A DNA stretch of 64,000 bases from JADKAV01 sp963704075 (GTDB lineage Bacteria; Actinomycetota; Actinomycetes; S36-B12; UBA10799): positions 10,079 to 74,078 of the forward strand of contig CAVPGV010000027.1 in assembly GCA_963704075.1 (NCBI GenBank), given 5' to 3'. Positions 1-8,453 of this stretch are shown here, in pieces. Numbering within the stretch: the first letter of the stretch is position 1; each line of letters begins with the position of its first letter. The notes under the pieces were generated by a model. That model did no database searches, had not been told where the DNA came from, and was given only the letters and a program-made list of their open reading frames with translations. Position numbers and translations under genes: made by a program.

Positions 1-9
1 AGGGCTCAC

Positions 10-1668
10 ATGATCTACGTGGCGGCGGCCATCGTCATCCTCACGCTGGTGGCCATGGCTTCGGGCAGGGTGCCGCCGGTGCTGGCCCTGGCATCGGCAA
101 TCTCGATCGCGGCCATTCTCGGGATCGCTGAACCCTCGGAATTGTTCGCCGGACTCAGCAACGGTGGTGTGATCACCGTCGCGGCCATGCTGGTGATCGC
201 CAAGGGCGTCATTCACACCGGCGTCGTGTCACGCGTCGCGTGGCGCCTGCTGTCGTCGGTGACGACCGCCACCCAGACTCTGCGCCGGCTCATCGTTCCG
301 GTCGGCGCCGCTTCCGCCATGATGAACACGACCCCGATCGTCGCAATGTTGATTCCTGCGGTCAAGGAACTGCAGCAGACCCGGGGGATACCGGCACGGC
401 AGGTGCTCCTGCCGATCGCCCACGTCACGACACTCGCCGGATCCACCACCCTGGTGGGCACCAGTTCGAACTTGCTGATCGCCGGGATCGCCAGTGGGTC
501 GGGCGTCGAAGTGGGGATGTTCTCGTTCGCGGTGATCGCCTTGCCCGTGGCCATCGTCGGTTGGGCATGGCTACTGTTCGCCTCTCCTCGCGCTTTCAAG
601 GCCGCCGATGACGTCGAGGAGAAGGAGATGACCTGGCGGGTGGAAATCCCGGTGTCGGCCAAGGCCAATGGTGTCGGCCGCCGGGCCGGAGACCTCGGCG
701 TGGCCAACACCCAGGAGTTCACATTGCTCGGGATACGCCGCGAGATGGTGATGCTCGGTCCGGACGAGCCGATCGCAGCCGGGGACACGATGGTCTTCCA
801 AGCCACCGAGAAGGGTGTCACCGCCTTATGGGGAAGCCCACGGTTCGGGCTTGCCGAACAGCGGTTGTACGCAGCGTCGGTGGCGCCCGGCGAACCCGGC
901 ACGATCAACGATCTGGAGTCGCACGGCCGAGTGGACGTGGTCGCGGCGCAGACCGAGGAACCGCTTCACGAAGCCCGCGTGAACGCCGGCGACACGATCT
1001 ATCTCACCAGCGATGACCCCCGCTCGATGTACGAGCACTCCGATATCGGCCTGTGGCAGGACGCCGCGGGCAAGGCACCCCAGGTGGGGCGGACCTGGAT
1101 CGCCCTGAGCATCCTGGCCGGCGTGATCATCGCCGCCACGTTCGGACTGGCCGCCGTCGAGATCGCCGCCTTCACAGGAGCGGTCCTCATGGTCGTGACC
1201 GGGGTGCTGAGCCCTCGCGCCGCGGCTCGGGCACTGGACTGGAACGTGCTGTTCATCCTTGCGGGTTCGGTGGGTCTGGGCGCCATCGTGGTGCAAAGCG
1301 GCATCGCGGACAAGATCTCGCAGGCCATCACCGCGATCTCGGCCGGCAGTCTGATCGCTGTAGTGATCACGCTGGCGGTCTCGACGGCGATCTTGACCAA
1401 CATCACCACCAACGCAGCCGCCGCGTCGATCCTGACCCCCGTCGGCCTGACCCTGGCGCTGGATCTCGATGTGAACCCGGTGATGATCCTGGCGCTGATC
1501 GGTACATGTATTTCCTTCACGTTCATCAACCCCTTCAGCCACCAGTCGAACCTGATGGTGATGCAGCCCGGGCGCTACAGCATGAAGTCGTTCGTGAAGT
1601 TCGGGATTCCGCTGGTGGCGGTGAGCCTCGTGAGTGTGATCGCCGTGTCGTACGCCGTGCTGATTTAG
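10..1668 (+). CDS. SLC13-family permease with central TrkA_C (RCK_C) domains
   Basis: A 552-residue polytopic membrane protein. The N-terminal half carries the motif SAMMNTTPIVAMLIP and then STTLVGTSSNLL. The C-terminal half has ILTNITTNAAAASILTP and NPFSHQSNLMVM, the two symmetrical Ser-Asn-Thr signature regions of the divalent-anion:sodium symporter (SLC13/DASS) fold. Between them, about residues 200-350, lie two soluble segments resembling RCK_C/TrkA_C regulatory domains, a common arrangement in bacterial SLC13-like permeases. The likely role is sodium-coupled import of a dicarboxylate, sulfate or similar anion; the substrate cannot be read from sequence. The ATG is preceded by AGGG five bases upstream. 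The window starts just before it, so any promoter or upstream operon partner is not visible. Confidence 0.85.
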   Translation: MIYVAAAIVILTLVAMASGRVPPVLALASAISIAAILGIAEPSELFAGLSNGGVITVAAMLVIAKGVIHTGVVSRVAWRLLSSVTTATQTLRRLIVPVGAASAMMNTTPIVAMLIPAVKELQQTRGIPARQVLLPIAHVTTLAGSTTLVGTSSNLLIAGIASGSGVEVGMFSFAVIALPVAIVGWAWLLFASPRAFKAADDVEEKEMTWRVEIPVSAKANGVGRRAGDLGVANTQEFTLLGIRREMVMLGPDEPIAAGDTMVFQATEKGVTALWGSPRFGLAEQRLYAASVAPGEPGTINDLESHGRVDVVAAQTEEPLHEARVNAGDTIYLTSDDPRSMYEHSDIGLWQDAAGKAPQVGRTWIALSILAGVIIAATFGLAAVEIAAFTGAVLMVVTGVLSPRAAARALDWNVLFILAGSVGLGAIVVQSGIADKISQAITAISAGSLIAVVITLAVSTAILTNITTNAAAASILTPVGLTLALDLDVNPVMILALIGTCISFTFINPFSHQSNLMVMQPGRYSMKSFVKFGIPLVAVSLVSVIAVSYAVLI

Positions 1669-1685
1669 GACCGGATGGCCACACC

Positions 1686-2321
1686 TCAGGCGTCGGGGTC
1701 GGTGACCCCACCGCCGGAGGGCACACCCGGACCGAAGTACGCCAGCGACCCCTGCACCGACCGCAGCTGCCGGATCGACGTGCGGAAACCCGCGGCAGGT
1801 GCGGTTCGTGCCTCGTTGCGCGAGAAGCAGTACGTGGGTCCCGATGCCAGTGAGTAGTCCTGCTGAATCTCACCCGCCCAGTTCCTTCCCTGTGCCCGCC
1901 CACTGACCCGGTAGGACTGGCGGAAGTACGACGGCCCGTATGCGGCGGCCGGCAACTGCCGGATGTCCGAGGCGCGCAGCCTCACCTGGCGCCAGTTGGC
2001 CCGGAGCGAGCGCCGCAATTGGGCACGTTGCTGGCCGAAGTAGTTGGCGACGGATTCCTGAAGCGTGTTCCCACTGGCACACACGATCGAGCTGAATCCG
2101 TAGTCCAGGTTGAGTAGCCCGTTACCCGAGGTGATCTGAATCCCGTAGGCGCCGTCGGCTGATACCCAGTTGCGCGGGCCGGCCCACGACCAGAACTGCG
2201 AGTTCTGATGCTTGATGGAACGGGGTGGCAGTTCCGTCGGCGCGACGGCGGCTGCCGGGATCGTCCCGATCGTCACCGCGAGGCCAGTTGTCACCACGCC
2301 CACGGCGAAGATCAATTTCAC
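1686..2321 (-). CDS. Secreted protein of unknown function
   Basis: A 211-residue protein with a clear export signal: start MKLIFAVGVV, a hydrophobic core and a likely signal-peptidase site after about residue 26 (PAAAVA). The mature part is rich in Gln, Arg, Ser and aromatic residues. It holds two cysteines (in IVCASGN and TYCFSRN) that could form a disulfide. No family was recognised. It converges on the SLC13-type gene with an 18-bp gap and is followed upstream by a divergent 55-bp spacer to the CYTH gene. It is probably an exported or surface-associated protein; its function is unknown. Confidence 0.6.
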   Translation of the reverse strand: MKLIFAVGVVTTGLAVTIGTIPAAAVAPTELPPRSIKHQNSQFWSWAGPRNWVSADGAYGIQITSGNGLLNLDYGFSSIVCASGNTLQESVANYFGQQRAQLRRSLRANWRQVRLRASDIRQLPAAAYGPSYFRQSYRVSGRAQGRNWAGEIQQDYSLASGPTYCFSRNEARTAPAAGFRTSIRQLRSVQGSLAYFGPGVPSGGGVTDPDA

Positions 2322-2376
2322 CCGTTCAGACTACGCCGGGACCCGCGCGACGGGAACCCCCTGATTCGCCACAGCG

Positions 2377-2865
2377 CTATGACTCCGTTGGAGCCAGTCC
2401 CCAGGTTCGATACGGGCGGACCGCGAGGTTCACGTTGTAATAGCGGTCATCGTCGGAGACCTCCTCACCTGCCCAGTCGGGCAGGTCGACGGCCTCGTCA
2501 TCGGATGACAACTCGACCTCGGCCATCACCAATCCTTCGTTGTCCCCGGCGAAGACATCCAGCTCCCACACATGCCCGGACGACGGCACCAGGTGCCGCA
2601 CCTTGTCGATCACTGGCCCCTGGGCCAACTCCGCAAGCATGGCTCGGGCATCCTCCACCGGGATCCGGTATTCGTACTCGCTACGCGAGATGCCCTCGGT
2701 CCGGCCCTTGATGGTGAGAAATGCCTCGGTTCCCTTGATCCGCACCCGAACGGTCACGCGTTCGGCACTTGCCAGGTACCCCTGGACGATGTGCGTGGAC
2801 TGCTCCACATGGTTGCGCCATTGATCCCCCACCACGAGGAACTTGCGTTCGATCTCCACGGCCAT
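2377..2865 (-). CDS. CYTH-domain protein (inorganic triphosphatase/adenylate cyclase-like)
   Basis: A 162-residue single-domain protein. The N-terminus is MAVEIERKFLV, with the ExExK metal-triphosphate signature that defines the CYTH (CyaB-thiamine triphosphatase) superfamily. Alternating charged strands (VRVRIKGTEAFLTIKG, SEYEYRIPV) match the eight-stranded tunnel fold. Bacterial relatives hydrolyse inorganic tripolyphosphate or ThTP; cyclase activity is rare. The ATG at 2865 has a GAGG eight bases upstream; a GTG six bases further upstream is the alternative start. It stands alone, divergent from the SDR gene. Confidence 0.85.
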   Translation of the reverse strand: MAVEIERKFLVVGDQWRNHVEQSTHIVQGYLASAERVTVRVRIKGTEAFLTIKGRTEGISRSEYEYRIPVEDARAMLAELAQGPVIDKVRHLVPSSGHVWELDVFAGDNEGLVMAEVELSSDDEAVDLPDWAGEEVSDDDRYYNVNLAVRPYRTWGLAPTES

Positions 2866-3003
2866 GGCCACATCCTCGCATTAACGTGTCCAACGAAGGG
2901 CCAGCGCTCCACACCTGCTTCGGCAGTCGACCCAGCCAACTCACGTGGCGCTCGCAGAGCAGGCAGACTGGACCAGGACAGCCAAATCATCGAAAGGCCG
3001 ACT

Positions 3004-3837
3004 GTGAAGAACGTCAAGAACAAGACCGTACTGGTGACCGGCGCGGCGATGGGCCTGGGCAAGTTGTTCGCTCAGAAGGCCGTCGAGCAGGGCGCCGCGG
3101 CCGTGGTGCTCTGGGACATCAACGAGCAGATGCTGCAGGAGACCGCCGACGAACTCGCTGCCGCCGGTGGCACGGTCCACCCGTACATCGTCGACGTCTC
3201 CTCATCCGACGCGATCGCCAACGCCGCCCAAATGGTCCGTGAGGACGTGGGAACCGTTGAGATCCTCTTCAACAACGCAGGCATTGTGCGGGGCAATCAG
3301 TACTTCTGGGAGACAGAGGACGTCAGCGCGATCCAGCAGACGATGGCGATCAACTCCCTCGCGCCGATGTTCATCACCCGCGAGTTCCTGCCGGGCATGA
3401 TCGGACTGGACACCGAATGCCGGATCGTCAACATCGCATCGTCGGCGGGGCTCGTCGCGAATCCGCGCATGGCGGTCTACGCAGCCTCCAAATGGGCGGC
3501 TGTCGGATGGTCGGATTCGGTACGCCTTGAATTGGAGCAAGCCGGGCATTCCCACATCAAGATCACCACGGTCTGCCCCACCTACATCAACACCGGGATG
3601 TTCGACGGCGCCAAAGGCATCTTCCTGACACCCATGCTGGAGCAGGAGGAGGTCGTCGACGGCAGCTGGAAGGAGATGCTGAAGGGTGGTCCCTTCCTGA
3701 TCATTCCTTGGACGTCACGACTCAACAAGATCCTCACCGGCATCCTGCCGGTGAGTGTTCGCGACTTCTACCTCGACCACGTCGGGGTGTACCACTCCAT
3801 GGAGGAGTTCTCGGGTCACGAGGAGTCCAAGGAGTAG
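3004..3837 (+). CDS. Short-chain dehydrogenase/reductase (classical SDR)
   Basis: A 277-residue NAD(P)-dependent oxidoreductase. It shows the cofactor motif TGAAMGLG near residue 12, the structural motif NNAG, and the catalytic Ser plus YAASK (IASSAGLVANPRMAVYAASK). The GTG start at 3004 is chosen because GAAAGG lies seven bases upstream and the SDR fold begins immediately; the open frame continues upstream only as a shadow. The C-terminal tail (SRLNKILTGILPVSVRDFYLD) resembles the membrane-associated retinol/hydroxysteroid-dehydrogenase-like SDRs, suggesting a hydrophobic alcohol or ketone substrate. It converges with the lipase-like gene (18-bp gap). Confidence 0.85.
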   Translation: MKNVKNKTVLVTGAAMGLGKLFAQKAVEQGAAAVVLWDINEQMLQETADELAAAGGTVHPYIVDVSSSDAIANAAQMVREDVGTVEILFNNAGIVRGNQYFWETEDVSAIQQTMAINSLAPMFITREFLPGMIGLDTECRIVNIASSAGLVANPRMAVYAASKWAAVGWSDSVRLELEQAGHSHIKITTVCPTYINTGMFDGAKGIFLTPMLEQEEVVDGSWKEMLKGGPFLIIPWTSRLNKILTGILPVSVRDFYLDHVGVYHSMEEFSGHEESKE

Positions 3838-3855
3838 TGGCGAGGCTGCCCGTCG

Positions 3856-4683
3856 TCAGGCGATGCGCGGTTCCAGCCACTCCAGAACGTCAGCGAACAC
3901 CTCGGCCTGTTCGGGTTCGTTGTGCGGCTCGTGATACATGCCCTCGTACTCGATGAGCGTGACGTCACCGGTCACCTGCTCGGTGAACACCTTGCTCGCG
4001 CTGGGCACCGTCAGGCGGTCACCGGTGCCGTGGATGATCAGCAGCGGGACCGGGAACCCGGTCTGGGCCATCATCGCGTCCATCGCTGAGAACGTCTGCT
4101 TGGCCAGCGCGAAGGATCCCTTGTCGTGGACCAGGGGGTCGGCCTTGTAGGCGGCGACGACCTCGGGGTCGCGGCTCACGCCCTCTGGGTCGAGGCCGGT
4201 TGGGATGGCGATGCTGGGCAGTAGACCGCCCAGCAGGTTGGCCATCGCGAACTTCACCTTCTGCTCACGCAATTCGCTGTCCAGCGCCGGCGCGGAGGCG
4301 ACCAGACCCGCGATGTCGGGCTGGCGCTGGACCGAGTAGGTCATCGTGATGAGCCCACCGAGTGAATGCCCGTAGACGAAGACCGGAAGCCCCGGGTACT
4401 CCGACGATGCGTCGGCGACCAGGTCCGCCACATCCGACACCGCATCATCGATGCGCAGGTCACCGCGCCCACCGCTGGACTGCCCGTGACCACGCAGGTC
4501 CATCGCGAACACCGCGAAACCCGCGTCCGTGAATCGCTGCGCCAGGTGCCCATAGCGGCCGGAGTGCTCCCCCAGACCGTGGATGAGGACGACTACCGCC
4601 CGCGGTGCGTCGTCGGGACGCCACGTCTGCCGGTAGATTTCGGCGCCGCCGCTGGTCGTGTGGGTCGATTCTTCGTGCTTCAT
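3856..4683 (-). CDS. Alpha/beta hydrolase, monoacylglycerol-lipase-like
   Basis: A 275-residue alpha/beta hydrolase of the lysophospholipase/monoglyceride lipase group (Hydrolase_4). It has the oxyanion-side motif IHGLGEHSGRYGH, the nucleophile elbow YGHSLGG, and late Asp and His positions (GTGDRLTVP; YHEPHNEP). This domain order matches actinobacterial monoacylglycerol lipases, which release glycerol and fatty acid. The ATG at 4683 starts MKHEESTHTT; an upstream in-frame ATG at 4734 would add a stretch unlike the family. It lies 70 bp downstream of the small ORF and the heliorhodopsin gene on the same strand, so co-transcription is possible. Confidence 0.85.
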   Translation of the reverse strand: MKHEESTHTTSGGAEIYRQTWRPDDAPRAVVVLIHGLGEHSGRYGHLAQRFTDAGFAVFAMDLRGHGQSSGGRGDLRIDDAVSDVADLVADASSEYPGLPVFVYGHSLGGLITMTYSVQRQPDIAGLVASAPALDSELREQKVKFAMANLLGGLLPSIAIPTGLDPEGVSRDPEVVAAYKADPLVHDKGSFALAKQTFSAMDAMMAQTGFPVPLLIIHGTGDRLTVPSASKVFTEQVTGDVTLIEYEGMYHEPHNEPEQAEVFADVLEWLEPRIA

Positions 4684-4753
4684 TCGAGCATTGTCTCCGA
4701 AGTGGTGCAGGGGCCAGCAGCGGGGCGCCCGCAAAAGGGACGCCCACCGGCGG

Positions 4754-4855
4754 TCAGGCGCGCTTAACCCGGTCGTCGACGACCTCTGCCCAGTAGATGC
4801 GCGGTACGCAATCCAGGAACAGGAACGCGGCGGCGCACGAGCGAATGTGCTTCAT
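4754..4855 (-). CDS. Unrecognised 33-codon ORF with perfect Shine-Dalgarno
   Basis: A tiny open frame between heliorhodopsin and the lipase-like gene, all on the minus strand. It begins MKHIRSCAAAFLFLD and ends in a charged tail (PRIYWAEVVDD then RVKRA). The ATG at 4855 is preceded by GAGGAGG eight bases upstream, the best ribosome-binding site in this part of the window, which argues that it is translated. The first 16 residues are hydrophobic with two cysteines, compatible with a membrane-anchoring or signal-like segment. It could be a small membrane protein or a leader peptide for the lipase. No family was recognised. Confidence 0.5.
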   Translation of the reverse strand: MKHIRSCAAAFLFLDCVPRIYWAEVVDDRVKRA

Positions 4856-4957
4856 GGCATGAACCTCCTCGTGACATCTGGTCGACTTCCCGCCGACTTT
4901 CGTTCACTTTCCGTTCATCTACCGTACCCCATCATGTCATCATTAACCGGCAACCCG

Positions 4958-5734
4958 TCATTGCGGGATGAGCGTATTCGCGAAGATCTGCCACGCAAGC
5001 AACGACTTCGCCACCAGGCTCAAGATGATGTAGGCCCGCTCCCCGCGCAGGTAGTCCGACCACTTGCCCACCGGCTTGTACTGCAGGTACTGCACAACGG
5101 CGAACGAGTTGAAGAGCACGAACAGCGACACGATGATCCCGTAGACGAAGCCCGGCGTCTGCCCCTCACCGGTCGATCCCGGTGAGATCACCATCACGAC
5201 GATGACGATCCACGGGATGATTCCGGCCAGGCAACCGAAGAGGAACGGGAGCAGGCCGCCACCGGGGTTCTCGTACTTCTCCTGCAGCCAGCCAAACAGG
5301 ATCATGGACGCATTCACCCCGAACAGCGCCAGCAGGGCCGCGAAGTCCGAGATCCCGACGATCTGGGCGATGAGCACGATCATCACCGAGGAGCTCAAGG
5401 AGTACTCGACCCAGCGGAAGTAGTTGTGGCGCTCGGCCAGGCCCCGGGCGTAGCGGTCGAAGAACCACGGGCTGGCGACGATGAAGTGGAACAGGGCCGA
5501 CAGGAAGAAGAAGAGGGCGACGCCCCAGGCCAGCGGAAGGTCGAACAACACGACCGGATCGCCGATCGGGGTTCCGGGCGGGCCGGCCAGATATGAGGCG
5601 GTGACGGGCAGACTGAAGTCGGTCGACAGCACCACGATGAGCAGGAACTGCACGAGGTGGGCGAACCCCGCGACGATGTTCCACACACGTAGGCGCTGGG
5701 CGGACGTGACGGAAACTGCGGTGTCGTTGGCCAT
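4958..5734 (-). CDS. Heliorhodopsin
   Basis: A 258-residue, seven-helix retinal protein of the heliorhodopsin family. Diagnostic residues are present: the counterion Glu110 in RWVEYSLSSSVMIVLIAQ, the retinal-binding Lys243 in LSLVAKSLLAWQ (helix 7), and the conserved histidines His26 and His83. These correspond to E107, K241, H23 and H80 of the founding heliorhodopsin 48C12. Conserved stretches such as FGVNASMILFGWLQEKY and GERAYI leave little doubt. Family knowledge: heliorhodopsins insert with an inverted topology, have slow photocycles and no established ion pumping, and probably act as light sensors or enzyme regulators. The ATG has GGGAGA seven bases upstream. No carotenoid cleavage (blh/brp) or carotenoid gene lies in the window. 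Confidence 0.95.
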   Translation of the reverse strand: MANDTAVSVTSAQRLRVWNIVAGFAHLVQFLLIVVLSTDFSLPVTASYLAGPPGTPIGDPVVLFDLPLAWGVALFFFLSALFHFIVASPWFFDRYARGLAERHNYFRWVEYSLSSSVMIVLIAQIVGISDFAALLALFGVNASMILFGWLQEKYENPGGGLLPFLFGCLAGIIPWIVIVVMVISPGSTGEGQTPGFVYGIIVSLFVLFNSFAVVQYLQYKPVGKWSDYLRGERAYIILSLVAKSLLAWQIFANTLIPQ

Positions 5735-5857
5735 ACGTTAGTCTCCCATGATTCGGACATTCCGGCCTTTCGGCACAAGTCCCTCGCGCACGTGTACCCG
5801 GATCGGATGCATTGAATCCACGCCTTTCAGGCAGGACCGGACAGCCGGGGCCCCGCT

Positions 5858-6736
5858 TCAGCCGCTCAGTCGGCTGCTGACCTCGTCGAACACGTTCTGC
5901 GGCGGTCCAGGCAACGCGGGATCGGATGGTCGCGGCCAGTGGATCCCGATGTCGGTGAATCCCATCTCCGCGACCCGGCCCTGGAAATCGTCCCAGGACT
6001 CGACGCTCGACTGCGCCCACGACAGCTCGAGGCCCACAAGAACCATCCGCCGCAGCGTTCGAGGATCCCTGTCCATCTCCTCGCAGCTCGCGTCGATTCG
6101 CTGCACCTGCAGACGGACCTGGTCGTACCAGTCGGCGGCGTCGGTGTGCGGCTTCACCGGACCATAGGTGACCCACATGTGCCCGTATCGTGCGGCCAGG
6201 CGCATCGCTTTCGGCCCGGCGGCGGCGACCGTGAAGGGAATGCGGGGCTGCTGGACGCAGCCGGGGTAGGTCCGGGATTCGTGGGCGGTGTAGTAGGCGC
6301 CTTCATGCGACGCAGCGGGATGGCGCAGGAGTTCGTCGAGGGTTGCGACGAACTCGGCGAACCTTTCGGCGCGTTCTGCTGGGGTCAGGGCAGGCTGACC
6401 CAGAACCTCGCTGTCGAAGCCGACTCCCCCCGCCCCGATTCCCAGGTCGAGCCGTCCGGCACTGATCTGGTCGAGGGTCATGGCGTCCTTGGCGAGCACG
6501 GCCGGATGCCGGAAGTTCGGACTGGTGACCAGCGTGCCCAGGCGCAAGGTGGTCGTGGAGGCGGCCACCGCGGCCAGCGTCGGGATGCTGCCGAGCCACG
6601 GCGAGTCACGCAGCGATCGCCAGGACAGATGATCGTACGTCCACGCGACGTGGAAGCCGCGGGCCTCGGCTTCCACCCATCGCGTGCGGAGTTCGGGCCA
6701 GACCGCGTCGGGCAGGATCACGACACCGATACGCAT
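5858..6736 (-). CDS. LLM-class (F420-type) flavin-dependent oxidoreductase
   Basis: A 292-residue luciferase-like monooxygenase-fold (TIM barrel) protein. It starts MRIGVVILPD at an ATG at 6736. Family signatures are the YDHLSW segment, the LGTLVTSPNFRHPAVLAKDAMTLD-type strand/loop and the glycine-rich GIGAGGVGFDSE. In actinobacteria most such proteins use coenzyme F420H2 rather than FMN; the substrate is not predictable. It lies 123 bp upstream of heliorhodopsin on the same strand. It is divergent from the frameshifted SDR gene, with about 194 bp between the two starts. Confidence 0.85.
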   Translation of the reverse strand: MRIGVVILPDAVWPELRTRWVEAEARGFHVAWTYDHLSWRSLRDSPWLGSIPTLAAVAASTTTLRLGTLVTSPNFRHPAVLAKDAMTLDQISAGRLDLGIGAGGVGFDSEVLGQPALTPAERAERFAEFVATLDELLRHPAASHEGAYYTAHESRTYPGCVQQPRIPFTVAAAGPKAMRLAARYGHMWVTYGPVKPHTDAADWYDQVRLQVQRIDASCEEMDRDPRTLRRMVLVGLELSWAQSSVESWDDFQGRVAEMGFTDIGIHWPRPSDPALPGPPQNVFDEVSSRLSG

Positions 6737-6930
6737 GCTGGCCACCGTAGCGGCGTTCGCGCGCAGATCCTCAGATCTGCCGGTTGAGGCTGCTAGTCGA
6801 CGGGATGCAGACGACGACAATCGGCGTTGAGGACCAGCCACTGCGGACTTCCCAGACGTCGGGCGGGGCCCAGGGTCGCCGGCGGTGGAGACCTGCATTG
6901 GTACGTTGGCGGTCTGTTGACGGGAGCAAT

Positions 6931-7693
6931 ATGACGGTGGACTTTGCTGGTCAGGTCGCACTCGTGACCGGTGGCGCGTCCGGTATCGGCGCCGGTACCG
7001 CCCGGATGCTCGCGGCGGCAGGCGCTGACGTCATCATCGCCGATGTCGATACGGGGTCGGCGCAAGCCGTCGCTGATGAGATCGGTGGAACAGCCGTGCG
7101 CTGCGACGTCCGGGTCCTGGCCGACCACCAGGGCAGCCGTTTCCTTGGCGGAACAGACGTACGGTGGGCTCGACCTACTCATGTTGAACGCCGGGGTCAG
7201 CAGCGGCTTCACTCTCGACGATTTCGACGAAGCCGGGTACCGCCGCGCGATGGGTGTGAACCTCGACGGCGTGGTGTTCGGACTGGTCGCCGGCGTGCCG
7301 GCCTTACGACGGCGCGGGGGTGGACGGATCATCGCCGTGGCCAGTCTGGCGGGTCTGGCGCCGGTACCCGAGGATCCCGTGTACGCGGCCAACAAGGCGG
7401 CGGTGGTGAACCTCGTTCGTTCAGTGGCACCAACTCTGCAGGCTGACGGGATAGCGGTGAACGCCTTGTGCCCGGGCTACACCGACACCGCCATCCTGGG
7501 CGTCTTTCGGGCGGGCCTCGAAGCTGCGAACTGGCCTCTCATGGCGGTGGACGACGTGGTCGGTGCCGTTGCGTCGATTCTGGCCTCGGATGCGACCGGG
7601 GATGCCTGGCTGGTGCAGAGCGGACACGATCCGCAGCCCTACCGTTTCCGCGGGGTGCCTGGACCGAAGGTGCAACCGCAGACGAAGACCTGA
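6931..7693 (+). CDS. Short-chain dehydrogenase/reductase, frame broken by +1 at ~7131
   Basis: The N-terminal part (MTVDFAGQVALVTGGASGIG, cofactor motif) reads in one frame to RCDVRVLADHQ. The rest (LLMLNAGVSSG, IIAVASLAGLAP, active-site YAANK) continues one frame later. One extra G in the GGG at 7131-7133 explains the shift. Removing it gives a normal 253-residue classical SDR ending at 7693, so the break is probably a sequencing error. The C-terminal region has NALCPGYTDT, typical of the family. It converges with the TetR gene (26-bp gap). An NAD(P)-dependent alcohol/ketone oxidoreductase of unknown substrate. Confidence 0.75.
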
Positions 7694-7719
7694 CAAGGCA
7701 GGCAACAGACCAGGCGGGG

Positions 7720-8367
7720 TCAGCGTGCCTGCCGCCTGGCTTCCAGCCCGTCCAGGATCAGCGAGAGCCCGAAGTCGAATTCGTCGGCGAAGTCGTAGCC
7801 GGGCTGCAGAACATGCTCGACGGTGAGTTCGACGAGGTGCGGATACTGTTCGCTGGGTAGCGCGGCGATCAACTCTTCGGCCATTTCGTCCACAGTGTCC
7901 GCTTCGAACGGCAAGCCGGCTTCCTGTACCGCGAACCCGTACAGGTAGCTGTCGATCAGCGCGTAGGCGTGGGCTGTGAGTGCCACCGAGAACCCCCCGC
8001 GTCGAAGCGTTCCGATGACTGCGTCGTGGTGCTTGATCGTGGCGGGCCCCGGGTTCGTCCGACTCTCCATCAGACCGATGACCCAGGGGTGCTTGCCCAG
8101 AACGGTCCGTGCCGAATGACACCGCACCGCCATCTCTTCCTGCCAGTCGCCTCCGGGACGGGGATCCTGGATCTCCGCGAAGACCATGTCCACCAGGCCA
8201 TCGAGAATCTCCTCCTTGCCCCGCAAATGGTGATAGACCGCCATCGGTTTGCGATCCAGACGCTGGGCGAGCGCCCGCATCGTGAGAGCTGCCAGACCCT
8301 CTTGATCGGCCAACTCCATCGCCGTGCGCAGGATCCGTTCCCGGGTCAGTGGCCCTTGCTCAGACAC
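7720..8367 (-). CDS. TetR/AcrR-family transcriptional regulator
   Basis: A 215-residue repressor. The N-terminal helix-turn-helix (LTRERILRTAMELADQEG, then LTMRALAQRLDRKPMAVYHHL) is typical TetR, with a TetR_C-type ligand-binding half. The GTG start at 8367 is chosen because GGAAGG lies five bases upstream; a GTG two codons earlier is possible. It is divergent from the MDR reductase gene, with an 86-bp gap holding a repeated 10-mer (8416-8441). By the usual TetR logic it probably represses that neighbour and itself until a hydrophobic ligand binds. Confidence 0.85.
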   Translation of the reverse strand: MSEQGPLTRERILRTAMELADQEGLAALTMRALAQRLDRKPMAVYHHLRGKEEILDGLVDMVFAEIQDPRPGGDWQEEMAVRCHSARTVLGKHPWVIGLMESRTNPGPATIKHHDAVIGTLRRGGFSVALTAHAYALIDSYLYGFAVQEAGLPFEADTVDEMAEELIAALPSEQYPHLVELTVEHVLQPGYDFADEFDFGLSLILDGLEARRQAR

Positions 8368-8415
8368 GTTCACCTTCCACGGGGGCTCTTGCCAATCTAG
8401 GCTTTCACCTCTACC

Positions 8416-8441
8416 GTACAAAGTATCACTGTACTAAGTAC
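8416..8441. promoter_or_regulatory. Putative TetR operator (repeated GTACNAAGTA)
   Basis: GTACAAAGTA (8416-8425) and GTACTAAGTA (8431-8440) are direct 10-mers with one mismatch, 15 bp start to start. The second, with the next C, forms the palindrome GTACTAAGTAC. The site lies between the divergent TetR (start 8367) and MDR (start 8454) genes in an AT-richer patch. Operator function is inferred from position and symmetry only. Confidence 0.5.
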
Positions 8442-8453
8442 GTTAGGAACCCA

